Numbered from the stretch's first letter, positions 50,929 through 61,021 are shown. The stretch: 64,000 nucleotides of DNA from Oceanospirillaceae bacterium (GCA_013215375.1 JABSRB010000016.1:1-64000), one strand, 5' to 3'. Numbers and translations are program-made. The notes: a model not told the origin generated them from the sequence alone.

Positions 50929-51450
50929 TCAGCTACTGCGGCTCAACAGTGCGCGTTTTATAGTGGCCGGCACAATCAATTTATGTAACGGGGTAATCGC
51001 CGTCATATAAAACTTGCCGAAGAAGTTATGTACGTGAACCACGCTAGAGATAGTCACCAATCGACTGTCATCAGCTGCTTGAAAGATCGATATTTGCACA
51101 TCTAAATGCTTGTCACTGTCGATTAAAATCACTTCCTGTTCACTGATTGCTTTTATGGAAAAAATCCCAACGCTATCGCCAACTTGGTAGTCGCTCGCTG
51201 CTTTGCTTTTATCAACATCACCAATGTGGCCTAAATGTTTTAAACCTAAGCGGGATACAATGCTGTTACGCGTCGCCATTAACAGGTTGACCCAGTTGGG
51301 GATGGTCGCAACTTGAGCTAACCATATTTGCATAGCGGTGCTAGTACTTTGCTCAGTGTAGCTATAGGCATCGCTGTAATAAGCACCTTTTAATTGTGTG
51401 AATATTTGGCTTTGTGCTGGGATGTTAGAGGGCTGAACTACTACTTTCAT
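50929..51450 (-). CDS. DUF2867-like protein
   Basis: YYSDAYSYTEQSTSTAMQIWLAQVATIPNWVNLLMATRNSIVSRLGLKHLG; family recalled from sequence style. Confidence 0.7.
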   Translation of the reverse strand: MKVVVQPSNIPAQSQIFTQLKGAYYSDAYSYTEQSTSTAMQIWLAQVATIPNWVNLLMATRNSIVSRLGLKHLGHIGDVDKSKAASDYQVGDSVGIFSIKAISEQEVILIDSDKHLDVQISIFQAADDSRLVTISSVVHVHNFFGKFYMTAITPLHKLIVPATIKRALLSRSS

Positions 51451-51848
51451 TGTTATATATCATCCTTAATAAAGGTTGCAAAATTCAATCCGACACTTAG
51501 AAAAATGGTTAATCGTTTGATCGTAAAGCTATTTTCTACAGAGCCATTAAACGCCAACTTTTATTTAATGACAAGTAGAGTTGATGGCGATTGAGCAGCG
51601 CTTAGCAATCGGTAAAGCCTCATAAAATGACATTGTTCATGCATTAGAGTCCCTTTTTTATTTATAGTGTCATAAAGCTGGGTATTGGATTTGCTAAATC
51701 GCACTGTGATTTCGTCATGATTTTTATAAAGGAGACAACCATTAACTGCCAATCAAGCCGAGTGATAATGCTATTTTATTGCGCTTAGAATGATGCCCAA
51801 CTGGGGAATCTAAGTCGAAAGAGTTGCATTTTATAGTTAGATCTGAAA

Positions 51849-51867
51849 TCATAATGAGAATCATTAC
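51849..51867. promoter_or_regulatory. Fur-box-like site upstream of the ECF sigma factor
   Basis: tcATAATGAGAATCATTac; about 15/19 to GATAATGATAATCATTATC; 34 bp upstream of the sigma gene start. Confidence 0.65.
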
Positions 51868-51900
51868 TAATAAGCTCTTGTATAGAGGTTTCAGATTAAC

Positions 51901-52410
51901 ATGGCCTATGATATGCAAACGGATCTCTCCCAACTCTATGAAATGCATCAAGGTTGGTTGGCTAACTTCCTAAAAAAGCGGCTCAATTGTTCCCACCGTG
52001 CTGCAGATCTAGTGCAGGATACCTATTTAAAAATACTGATCAATGGCAAGCTCCCCCCAACAGCTTATGCCAGGCAGTATTTGAGCAGAGTCGCTAAGGG
52101 GTTGATGGTTGATCATTATCGGCGCTGGCGAATAGAGCAAGTCTATCTTGAGAGCCTGCAGCATTTATCAGAGGCAGATCATGGCTCCCCTGAATATCAT
52201 CTGCAAATTATTGAAACCTTGATTGAAATTGATACCTTATTACATAACCTATCCGATAGAGCGCGAGAGGCCTTTTTGTTAAGAAGGCTTGAGGGGTTGT
52301 CTTATCAGGCAATTGCGCTGCAAATGAATGTCTCTGTCTCCTCAGTTGAAAAGTATGTTGCTAAAGGTCTGCAAGTTTGCGCGGTGGCGGTCATGGAACA
52401 TGCTTTGTGA
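51901..52410 (+). CDS. ECF sigma factor, FecI-type
   Basis: YEMHQGWLANFLKKRLNCSHRAADLVQDTYLKIL; LSDRAREAFLLRRLEGLSYQAIALQMNVSVSSVEKYVAKGL. Confidence 0.93.
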   Translation: MAYDMQTDLSQLYEMHQGWLANFLKKRLNCSHRAADLVQDTYLKILINGKLPPTAYARQYLSRVAKGLMVDHYRRWRIEQVYLESLQHLSEADHGSPEYHLQIIETLIEIDTLLHNLSDRAREAFLLRRLEGLSYQAIALQMNVSVSSVEKYVAKGLQVCAVAVMEHAL

Positions 52411-53357
52411 GTGCATCGCGCAGGGCAGATTTAGAGCGTATCCAGCAGGCGGCAATTTGGATGGCGCGTCTATGGTCAGATGAGCCAACACAGCAGCAGC
52501 GAGTAGCTTGCGAAGCGTGGCGCAATGCTGATCCAGATAATGAAAAAGCTTGGCAGTGTACGCTCAATGCGCAGACTCGTTTAGCCATGGCGCCAAAGAA
52601 TAGCACCCACTTAATTACCCGCAGCCGGACAATGTCGCGGCGAAATATGTTGGGATTGGCTGGTTTCGGTGCGGGTGGCTTGATGTTTGCGGGAGGGTAT
52701 CAGCTGCATGATAATAAGCCCCACTGGGCGGGCTACTTAACCAGCGCTCAACTGAGTACCCAGACCGGTGAAATAAAGAAGCTTCGTATGCACAATGGTG
52801 CTCAGCTAGCGGTGAATACTGCGACGGATATCTCAATGTCTGCTGCTGATTCGCTAGTGCTGAATGACGGTGAAATTTGGCTGGAAAGCCGTAGTGAAAC
52901 TCCAGTGTACATTGATACTCCAAACGGCAGAATTACTCACCGCGGTGGACAGTTAAGTGTCCGCCATACCAATGCCCACAGCAAGGTGAGCTTGTTTTCA
53001 GGCAACGCAGCAAAAATTAAGGGCAGTAACATGGCGGATGCAATGTTATTGCATCCCTTGCATAAAATAGATTTTAGGGCGTCGGAGGTTGGGCCACTGC
53101 ACTCTGCCAATATCAACGATATCGGCTGGGTAAAGGGTAAGCTAGTGGTACAAAATATGCCATTGGCTGACTTTATCGCTGAGCTGAGTCGCTATCGAAC
53201 AGGCATGTTACGTATCTCTCCAGAGTTAGCTGATTTGTCGGTGACGGGAGTGTTTACGCTCAGCAATACTGATCTTATTTTGCAGCAATTACGCGCGAGC
53301 TTGCCAATTAAAGTGCAGCAATTGACTCGTTATTGGGTAAGCATCTCCGCAGTATAA
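52407..53357 (+). CDS. FecR-type anti-sigma/signal transducer
   Basis: GTG start overlapping the sigma-gene TGA; AAIWMARLWSDEPTQQQRVACEAWRNADPDNEKAW; single TM; FecR domain. Confidence 0.92.
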   Translation: MSASRRADLERIQQAAIWMARLWSDEPTQQQRVACEAWRNADPDNEKAWQCTLNAQTRLAMAPKNSTHLITRSRTMSRRNMLGLAGFGAGGLMFAGGYQLHDNKPHWAGYLTSAQLSTQTGEIKKLRMHNGAQLAVNTATDISMSAADSLVLNDGEIWLESRSETPVYIDTPNGRITHRGGQLSVRHTNAHSKVSLFSGNAAKIKGSNMADAMLLHPLHKIDFRASEVGPLHSANINDIGWVKGKLVVQNMPLADFIAELSRYRTGMLRISPELADLSVTGVFTLSNTDLILQQLRASLPIKVQQLTRYWVSISAV

Positions 53358-53596
53358 AAGTCATTAGTAAACGCAATCCCAGTCACAACAGAGCAGCTAA
53401 ATGACTGTTGTCTGCTTATAAAACGTCCATGTCCCCTTTCAGTCAGCTTTTAAAAGAGAGCTGATCTAGCACTCGTATCAATTTTTAATCTCAAGTATTA
53501 GAAAAATAATACAAATATTAATTTTTTCTTTACGGGTTTTTAAATCTCATTCGTTAAAGAAGTATAAATCTGAAAATTACTAATGAGAGATAATCA

Positions 53597-56500
53597 ATGA
53601 AGTCCTCGAAGTTTAGTGGCGTATTTAAAGTCTTAGTGTTGGCAGTGCCAGTGAGCACCGTTTGTCTAGCAGGGATGGGTCCTAGTGTACAAGCGGCGGA
53701 ACAAATAACGCTCAGTGAAGCGCGTCAATATTCCATAGCGCCAGGGCCGCTGGGCCAAGTATTAAATGAGTTTTCGCTGCAGGCTGGGATTGATTTTTCC
53801 ATGGATGCGTCTCTCACGGCGCAACAGAAAAGTACTGGTGTGTCTGGTACTTATCGGGTGAATGAGGCCTTAGATGTTTTATTAAAAGGCACCGCTCTGG
53901 TGGCGCAGAAAATGGCTGCTGGTAGTTTTGTCCTTAAGGTAGCGCCTATAAAATTAGGCCTGCAGACCGTTATTGTGCATGGTAAAAGCGATGTCGATGA
54001 AGATGGCTACAATGCTGTTTTCGATAAAAACACCTCCAGTGCCTTTATGGGTAAACGGGACGTAGAACGCTTTAAAGGCACAAACCCCTCTGATTTATTA
54101 CAAGGTGTGGCGGGTGTCTTTAGTGGAGAGTCACGTAACAGTGGTGCGTTAGATCTAAATATCCGAGGCATACAAGGCCCGGGCCGAGTGCCGGTGAGCA
54201 TCGATGGCACGGAACAGGCATTGACAGTATGGCGTGGCTATAACGGCGCGACCAACCGCAACTATATCGATCCAAACCTTATTAGTAATATCCAGATCTA
54301 CAAAGGCGCGACTAACGAGCGTGACGTGAACAGTGGTGTCGGTGGCGCCATGGTGATTAAAACACTGGCAGCGGATGATATTGTTAAAGAAGGCGAGAGC
54401 TTTGGGGTTGAATGGGTCTTAGAGGGCAGTAGTAATGCGATTAAGCCTCGTGTTCCGCGATTGCATACAGGAGAAAAAGCGAGTGATATTCCAGGGTTCC
54501 CCTCTGGGTTTTACCCCTACACAGATCCAAGCTTGCTGGTGGGCGTTAAGTCTAAATCAGCGAGCGATCAAAACCCACTCAGTGGAGCGGATGCAGCCTA
54601 CCGCCTAGCGGTGGCGAAAAAAACTGAAGACTTTGATTTGTTAGCTGCTTATGCCTATCGCAAACGTGGTAACTATTATTCAGGGTCGAATAATAGCGAT
54701 TATTACAGTCAATCAAGTGATGGAAAAAAAGATTATGTCATCTCTATGGCAAATTTTTGGAAGCCCGGTGATGAGGTAACCAATACATCCAGTGAGATGG
54801 AATCGTTACTGCTAAAAGCAAACTTTCATCTCTATAATGATCAACAGCTGAGTTTTGGTTTTCGCCAGTCTCAATCCAGTTACGGTGAGATTATGCCCTC
54901 CAGAATTAACACCGCTGCTGATAGGGCATCAATTCAGTGGCCTTTAAGTAAAGTGGATGCCAAAGCATATAACATCACTTACAACTACAAGCCGTTGGAT
55001 AATTCTCTGGTAGATTTTAACGCTAACCTATGGCGTACAGATACTGTCAGCGATACTTATAGTGCCGGCGGATTCCCCAATCAGAATTTAGTGTCTGATC
55101 CAGACGGTACTTTGTATAATACTGCAATTGCCAATGCTCGTAACATTCGTGACGGAATCTCTCTGAGTAATAAAATGCAGCTCAGTGATAGCTTGGACCT
55201 TACTTTAGGTGCTAATTTTCAACACGAGAAACTCTCATCTGTTGATGAATATGAGCCAAGACTGGTCGCTGGTCGCTCGTATCCAAGAGCTGGGCGTCGC
55301 GAAGAGTGGCAAACTAATTTTGATTTGTCTTTTCAGCCAGTGGATAAATTTAAAATAAATGCAGGTATGAGTTATTCCGCCTACTGGGCTTATGATGATT
55401 TCCTCGCGGCTCATCCTGATGAGTTTGACTCAGTACTCACTGAATATTTCAAAGTTGTGTATAGCACAGAAACGTGGCACACCGATTCAGATACAGTGCA
55501 CCTAGCCAACATAGCTTCGACCACCTCTAGCCTGGAAGATGTTAGAGACTTATTGTGGGATCCCACTGACCCTTTGTATATTCCCGTTTTTAAGGCGATT
55601 GCCGATGGGTGGTTCGCTGCGAACCTCGCTACGGCATTGGTACAAATCGAGGCGGATCGCACTCGTTTAATCAAAGAAACCAACTCCGATCTTACTTGGA
55701 AACCCGATGAGGAAGGCAATTATTCGCGGGAGGATTTCGCTTGTCTTAACGGAGAGCTGGATGATTTAAATGTGACCAGTTGCAGAGCGGATGGTGTTGA
55801 AGTGACTCAAAAAATGAAGGCTGAAAAAAAATCAGATCACGGTTGGGTACCGCATTTAATGGCGAGTTATCAATTCAGTGATTATAGTCGCGCCTATTTT
55901 AAATACAGCGAAACATTACGTTTTCCCAGTATGTTTGAGAGCACTATTGCCTTTTCTGCCTCGCAGTCCCTTTACGATCTTAAACCAGAACACGCCTACA
56001 ATTGGGAATTAGCTTATGTGCACGATCTTACCCAGTGGCTCCCCAATGCCGAATATGCTGATATCAAACTGGCATATTACGAGAACCTGACTCGTGATGT
56101 GATAGAACGAGACAGTAAATTTAAGTTTAACAATATTGATAAACAAAAAATTAGGGGCTTAGAGCTAGATTTTCGCTACGATAACGGCCGGTTTTTCACT
56201 GGGTTAGGCGTCAATTACAATTTACAAAATGAAATATGTGATGAAGATACAGCCGCCATGCTCTCAAGAAATAACACCGTGGTATCTTTGGCGAACCCTA
56301 TGCCTGACTGTTTTAAATACGGCTTCCCCAATGGCTATCAGCTAGCGCAAGCTACTCCGGATCTATCTGCTAATTTGTCTTTAGGCGGGCGCTTTTTAGA
56401 GCGCCGCTTAGAGGTTGGAGGGCGAGTGACTTATTACAAAGGGTATGACAATGAGGATTTGGATTGGTATGCGCAACACACTAATCCAGGTTATGTCTAT

Positions 56501-56695
56501 TTCTACAACACTCCCTTTAGCTGGGGCGAAACACTGCTTTTTGATGCCTACGCCCGTTATAAAATCAATGATGGACTCGATGTAGAGTTTGTCGGTACTA
56601 ACTTAACGGATCAATATTATGTAGATCCCTCCACGAGAACCGCTATCGCAGCGCCTGGGCGCACGGTAAAACTGAGTTTAACGGGGCGTTTTTAA
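53597..56695 (+). CDS. TonB-dependent receptor with N-terminal STN signalling domain, heme/hemoprotein receptor-like
   Basis: STN region SIAPGPLGQVLNEFSLQAGIDFSMD...TALVAQKMAAGSFVLK; plug LLQGVAGVFSGESRNSGALDLNIRGIQGPGRVPVSIDGTEQ; barrel ending TVKLSLTGRF. Confidence 0.92.
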   Translation: MKSSKFSGVFKVLVLAVPVSTVCLAGMGPSVQAAEQITLSEARQYSIAPGPLGQVLNEFSLQAGIDFSMDASLTAQQKSTGVSGTYRVNEALDVLLKGTALVAQKMAAGSFVLKVAPIKLGLQTVIVHGKSDVDEDGYNAVFDKNTSSAFMGKRDVERFKGTNPSDLLQGVAGVFSGESRNSGALDLNIRGIQGPGRVPVSIDGTEQALTVWRGYNGATNRNYIDPNLISNIQIYKGATNERDVNSGVGGAMVIKTLAADDIVKEGESFGVEWVLEGSSNAIKPRVPRLHTGEKASDIPGFPSGFYPYTDPSLLVGVKSKSASDQNPLSGADAAYRLAVAKKTEDFDLLAAYAYRKRGNYYSGSNNSDYYSQSSDGKKDYVISMANFWKPGDEVTNTSSEMESLLLKANFHLYNDQQLSFGFRQSQSSYGEIMPSRINTAADRASIQWPLSKVDAKAYNITYNYKPLDNSLVDFNANLWRTDTVSDTYSAGGFPNQNLVSDPDGTLYNTAIANARNIRDGISLSNKMQLSDSLDLTLGANFQHEKLSSVDEYEPRLVAGRSYPRAGRREEWQTNFDLSFQPVDKFKINAGMSYSAYWAYDDFLAAHPDEFDSVLTEYFKVVYSTETWHTDSDTVHLANIASTTSSLEDVRDLLWDPTDPLYIPVFKAIADGWFAANLATALVQIEADRTRLIKETNSDLTWKPDEEGNYSREDFACLNGELDDLNVTSCRADGVEVTQKMKAEKKSDHGWVPHLMASYQFSDYSRAYFKYSETLRFPSMFESTIAFSASQSLYDLKPEHAYNWELAYVHDLTQWLPNAEYADIKLAYYENLTRDVIERDSKFKFNNIDKQKIRGLELDFRYDNGRFFTGLGVNYNLQNEICDEDTAAMLSRNNTVVSLANPMPDCFKYGFPNGYQLAQATPDLSANLSLGGRFLERRLEVGGRVTYYKGYDNEDLDWYAQHTNPGYVYFYNTPFSWGETLLFDAYARYKINDGLDVEFVGTNLTDQYYVDPSTRTAIAAPGRTVKLSLTGRF

Positions 56696-56795
56696 ACGTA
56701 CTGTTCTACAAGGCAGAGTTTGGCTCTGTTATTGAAAAGCGTGTTTATTTAATTGTTTAGTTAATAGTTTAGTTTATAAAATGAGGAGTAATACC

Positions 56796-57563
56796 ATGAA
56801 ATATTTACCTTTAATTGGGGTCGTTACAGTCGCTGTTAGCATGGCAACCAGTATGACTCAAGCGGCGGGGTTTGCCGGTGAAACCACTAACGCAACTTAT
56901 GTGAACGTGGATGTCTCCAATGTTTATTATCCTGGATCGCCACATACAGTTGGTTTGGCAGGGATTTCTGTAGAAGTAACCGGTGTCGATGATTACGTTG
57001 ATTTTGCCGGTTTAACCACTTATGGCTCTTATGCCAATGGCGTTTATTCTCTAAACTTTCCCTATACTGGTGCGCCAGCAAGTCATAGTGATTTAGGGGT
57101 GTTTCATTTCGCAGAAGTAGGTAGCAGTGACGTATGGTTTGGCGAGTGGTCTAACGATGGCAGTCTTGGTAATACTACCCGTACGGTTTACTACTCTGGG
57201 ATGAATGCAGACAGCTCGGTTCCCTCATCCGGAACAGCGTCTTATACGGTAGTGGGTATCAATAACTATGATGGCAGTGCGGGTAGCTTACTCAACGGAA
57301 CTTTGAGTGCTGATTTTGGTGCAGCAACGCTGAGTGGCACTTTGTATAATGCTGACTTTAGCAGCATTGTAAATCTTGGCAGCACTACTATTAACAGTGA
57401 TGCCTCGGTAACCGGTTCATCTGCCCTAGGGTTATTTAGCGGTACTTTAGTGACATCAGGAGCTGTCTCTGCACAGTTCTACAACGGTCAAACGGATCTT
57501 GCTGGTCTGGTTGATTTCGCAGGGGCCAATTATGATGTGGCCTTTGGTGGTACTAAGAACTAG
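56796..57563 (+). CDS. Hemophilin-like secreted protein (candidate Slam/T11SS cargo)
   Basis: ATG at 56796 preceded by GAGGAG; cleavable signal peptide without lipobox Cys; C-terminal barrel-like GTLSADFGAATLSGTLYNADF...AVSAQFYNGQTDLAGLVDFAGANYDVAFGGTKN resembles TbpB/hemophilin C-terminal domains; next to Slam. Confidence 0.75.
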   Translation: MKYLPLIGVVTVAVSMATSMTQAAGFAGETTNATYVNVDVSNVYYPGSPHTVGLAGISVEVTGVDDYVDFAGLTTYGSYANGVYSLNFPYTGAPASHSDLGVFHFAEVGSSDVWFGEWSNDGSLGNTTRTVYYSGMNADSSVPSSGTASYTVVGINNYDGSAGSLLNGTLSADFGAATLSGTLYNADFSSIVNLGSTTINSDASVTGSSALGLFSGTLVTSGAVSAQFYNGQTDLAGLVDFAGANYDVAFGGTKN

Positions 57564-57578
57564 TTAGTTCTGTGATAA

Positions 57579-57604
57579 GCCGAGCACCTGTCAAAGTGCT
57601 CGGC
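57579..57604 (+). terminator. Stable hairpin between cargo and Slam genes (attenuator or mRNA-stability element)
   Basis: GCCGAGCAC-ctgtcaaa-GTGCTCGGC perfect 9-bp stem; T-rich tract begins ~15 nt later. Confidence 0.6.
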
Positions 57605-57630
57605 ACTTCTCTTCTCTCTTTTTTATTAGA

Positions 57631-59133
57631 GTGTCCCTGATGTTTTTATTTATGCAGAATCGATGTTTGTGTAGCTGTCTGTTGCTGGTATTGACGATAG
57701 TGTTTATCAGTGCGTCTGCTGATGCCAGCGATATCGATACTCAATTGCGTATCGAGCAAAATATTGAAAAAAATAGTCACCATCAAGAGTTAGATATTCT
57801 CAAGGATGAAGATTATCTAGGGCATAAACATCCAGAGCTGATCCTAGAAGGTAAGTCTTATCCCGTAAAACATAATGTTAATGATCTTGGACGAGCACTC
57901 TATGTGTCACTGCAAGAGAAAAACTGGAGTGCTGCACAGTATTTTCTCAGTCAATATCAAAGCTTGCACAACCCGGACCCACAATTATTGGCTTATGCAA
58001 AAGGGTCGCTGGCGAGGATTAAAGGGGATTTGCAATCATCCATTAAAGAGTTCCAGCATTTATTATCCCTCAACGCCCATTTTTTACCGGGGCAGTTGGC
58101 GCTCGCTAGGGTGTTGTTTGAAGACCATCAAGATAGAGCAGCGAGTAGTGTGTTTGCAAAAATAGCGAAAAAATTAAATGCCGATAATAAGCAGCAGAAA
58201 GGGGTAGGCCGCACGGTCACCAGCTTTAGCAGTGCGCTGAAAAAACGCGGCGACTGGGCACGGACTGTCATTGTGGGTGGGGTATGGAAAGATAATCTCA
58301 ATCAATCTTCACAGAGCGAAACTTGCCTGCTCAGCTATCAGGGACAATGTATTTATACACGCACTCTTCCTGAGGCTATATCAGCTGCTGGTCTAGATTA
58401 TCAGCTTACTGCCAGTAAAAAATGGTCCTTTGCTAAACATCATGGGCTCTACACTAAATCACTATGGTATGGCCAAAGATATGACGAATATTCCCAGTAC
58501 AATCAAAGTACTTTCAATAGCCAACTCGGCTATCGGTACCAAGATATAGATACTCAAATACGTCTGGCACCGCTGTTTGAATTCTCCAGTTACGGCACTG
58601 AATCTTTATATAGTGCCTGGGGGCTGCATGGCGAATGGACAGAGAATATTTCTAGGCAGCGTATGTTCAAATTTAATGTCGACTACAAAGAACTGCGATA
58701 CAAAAAGGACAACTACCAGCGTTACGATGGGCCCTCTTACTCGCTCAATGCCACCCTTTGGCAAGGTTTTACTGATAATTGGACAGTATTTGGCGGGGTG
58801 GATTGGTTAAATAGGCTGGCAGAAGATCGGCCTTATGCCTATCGTCAGGTAGGCATGCGCATCGGTGTTTCTAAAATCTTTACCAATAAGCTCAGCACCA
58901 CGTTATTTGGTGCTGTTCGACAGCAGTCGTATCATGAGTTTAGTAACCTTTTAGGGGAGCGGCGTGAGGATAATGTGATAAATATCACTCTAGTGGTTAA
59001 AGCGCCTAATCTTTCGCTGTTTGGGGTGACTCCCAGTCTGACGCTGTCACATTTTGATACTCGCAGTAATGTTGATTGGCTATACAGCCAGCGAAGCAAT
59101 GAGATCAGTCTAAAAATAGAAAAGAGCTTTTGA
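57631..59133 (+). CDS. Surface lipoprotein assembly modifier (Slam/DUF560), T11SS outer-membrane translocator
   Basis: N-terminal TPR region (SAAQYFLSQYQSL...GQLALARVLFEDHQDRAA) then outer-membrane barrel ending NVDWLYSQRSNEISLKIEKSF, typical of DUF560 proteins. Confidence 0.85.
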   Translation: MSLMFLFMQNRCLCSCLLLVLTIVFISASADASDIDTQLRIEQNIEKNSHHQELDILKDEDYLGHKHPELILEGKSYPVKHNVNDLGRALYVSLQEKNWSAAQYFLSQYQSLHNPDPQLLAYAKGSLARIKGDLQSSIKEFQHLLSLNAHFLPGQLALARVLFEDHQDRAASSVFAKIAKKLNADNKQQKGVGRTVTSFSSALKKRGDWARTVIVGGVWKDNLNQSSQSETCLLSYQGQCIYTRTLPEAISAAGLDYQLTASKKWSFAKHHGLYTKSLWYGQRYDEYSQYNQSTFNSQLGYRYQDIDTQIRLAPLFEFSSYGTESLYSAWGLHGEWTENISRQRMFKFNVDYKELRYKKDNYQRYDGPSYSLNATLWQGFTDNWTVFGGVDWLNRLAEDRPYAYRQVGMRIGVSKIFTNKLSTTLFGAVRQQSYHEFSNLLGERREDNVINITLVVKAPNLSLFGVTPSLTLSHFDTRSNVDWLYSQRSNEISLKIEKSF

Positions 59134-59134
59134 C

Positions 59135-60448
59135 ATGTCTATCAAGTTAAACACCATGATTCCCTTCGCCTTAAGTGCGCTATTGGCCTGTACCTTGTTG
59201 CAGGGAGCTGGCAATTGGCAGGTACATCAAGACAAAGCGATGTCGTTGTATCAGGCAGGTTTAAATCTAAAGGCCGAACGACAGGTAAGGCAGGCACTGA
59301 GTATCGCTAAAAAGGCGGGTAATGGGGCTAAATTTACCGCGAGTAGCCTCAATTTACTCGCTTTTATCCAAAGCTCCAACGGCGATTTTGCTAAGTCCAT
59401 TAACAGCATACAACAGGCGATTATACTGAGTAAAAAACACTACGGTAAACGCCATTCGCAAGTGGCTGTGCTGTTATTCAATAAAGGTGGTTTTTTAGAG
59501 CAATTGAATAAAGAAAGCTTAGCGTTTACTGCTTACAGTGATGCTTGGGAAATACAACGTATTGATAACAACTTGGTTGTTGAGGATTCGCTAAAAACGA
59601 TTAGTGCCTGGGTGCGATTAAGTAATCAAAAGCAACAATATTCGGCGAGCATAAAACAAGCTGCATCCTTTTTAGAAGCGCAGCAGCAGTTAAAAACAGC
59701 TAAGTTTAGTGAGGGATTGCGTTTACTAAGCTACGCTTTGGCTCACGCTTACCTTGCGCAGCAACAACCAGTCATGGCACAGCAGATATTAAATCGAGAG
59801 TTAAATGTCGAACGAAAATTATTGAGCAAAAATGATCTGCGTATTGCCGCAACGCTCGAGCGGCTCGCTAACACACATGATATAGACGACAGCGGAGAGA
59901 AAGCAGTATCACTGCGGGAGCAGGCGCTTAATATCCGAGCGAACTCTAATCAAGTGACATTGATTAATGCGATGAACTTAAATGAAGTAGCACTGCTTAG
60001 CCAAACAAAAAAAGATTATAGAAAAGCGCAGCAACTCTACCAAAAAGCATTGCAAACACTGAGTGAATTACAGCGGGATAAAGGAATAGAACAAGCGCTT
60101 ATTCTGGCAAATTTTGCTAGTTTGCAAGCGGCAAAAGGTGATGAGCAGCAAGCATTAATACTCTATAAAAAATCTATTCAATTACACAAAGTGCTCAACG
60201 CCAAACCAGTACAAGCAGCTTTTACCGCCGCGAGAGCAGGCTCAATTTACTATGGACGGCATCAATACAAACAAACAGAAGCACTCTTTTTACAATCTTT
60301 ACATTGGATAGAGGGGGCTGACCAATCCGCTGCCGACAATGACTTTCATAAAGTGGCTTTAGATAATTTAGTCGCGCTTTATGCTGCGTGGCATAAAAAC
60401 AGCAAGAGAGCGATATACCTTAAAAAGCTGAAATCATTAGGTAAGTAA
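59135..60448 (+). CDS. Exported TPR protein
   Basis: Signal peptide; multiple TPRs (kinesin-light-chain-like); starts 2 bp after the Slam stop. Confidence 0.75.
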   Translation: MSIKLNTMIPFALSALLACTLLQGAGNWQVHQDKAMSLYQAGLNLKAERQVRQALSIAKKAGNGAKFTASSLNLLAFIQSSNGDFAKSINSIQQAIILSKKHYGKRHSQVAVLLFNKGGFLEQLNKESLAFTAYSDAWEIQRIDNNLVVEDSLKTISAWVRLSNQKQQYSASIKQAASFLEAQQQLKTAKFSEGLRLLSYALAHAYLAQQQPVMAQQILNRELNVERKLLSKNDLRIAATLERLANTHDIDDSGEKAVSLREQALNIRANSNQVTLINAMNLNEVALLSQTKKDYRKAQQLYQKALQTLSELQRDKGIEQALILANFASLQAAKGDEQQALILYKKSIQLHKVLNAKPVQAAFTAARAGSIYYGRHQYKQTEALFLQSLHWIEGADQSAADNDFHKVALDNLVALYAAWHKNSKRAIYLKKLKSLGK

Positions 60449-60562
60449 GCAGCTGTAAAATTGCTAAAAAAGGGGGGGGGTAGTAATGAATATTTGTTTT
60501 TGTGCATCGAATACTGAAACTACACAGCGTAGCCCCAGTATTTTATAGCTATTGAAAAGCTG

Positions 60563-61021
60563 TTATTGACTACAATTACCCTTTTTAGCCATTTCTAATT
60601 TACCAATCGCTTTTTGTCCTTTTTCTAAGCTAACTTGTTCTACCCCAGCACCACCAACAAATAACCCCATTTTAATAAACTGTCGAACGAAATAGTTTTT
60701 TCCGCTATCTGTTTGTATGTTCAAGTCATTAGGCGAAAACTCTGATTCTGTTGAAACTTTATGCATTTCATCGCCGTTAACTTCTTCATAAAAGAAAGTA
60801 TTTGGTGCTGATTCACCAATGCACTTACCATCTACCCATAAATCCTTTTTGAGAGCGGCGCCAAACACTCCTGATCGGTAAATGTACAGACCAGCCTTGC
60901 CATCTGCCGGGGGGTTAAACTGTTTTGCTTGTTCACTGAGCTCACTGCTCTCCATCGTGACAGAGGCGCAGCCTGTAAATAAAAGAGAGAGAAGTGCAAC
61001 AGTGAGTAGTTTTTTGAACAT
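60563..61021 (-). CDS. DUF2846-like lipoprotein
   Basis: Lipobox LLFTGCAS; GKAGLYIYRSGVFGAALKKDLWVDGKCIGESAPNTFFYEEV. Confidence 0.75.
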   Translation of the reverse strand: MFKKLLTVALLSLLFTGCASVTMESSELSEQAKQFNPPADGKAGLYIYRSGVFGAALKKDLWVDGKCIGESAPNTFFYEEVNGDEMHKVSTESEFSPNDLNIQTDSGKNYFVRQFIKMGLFVGGAGVEQVSLEKGQKAIGKLEMAKKGNCSQ

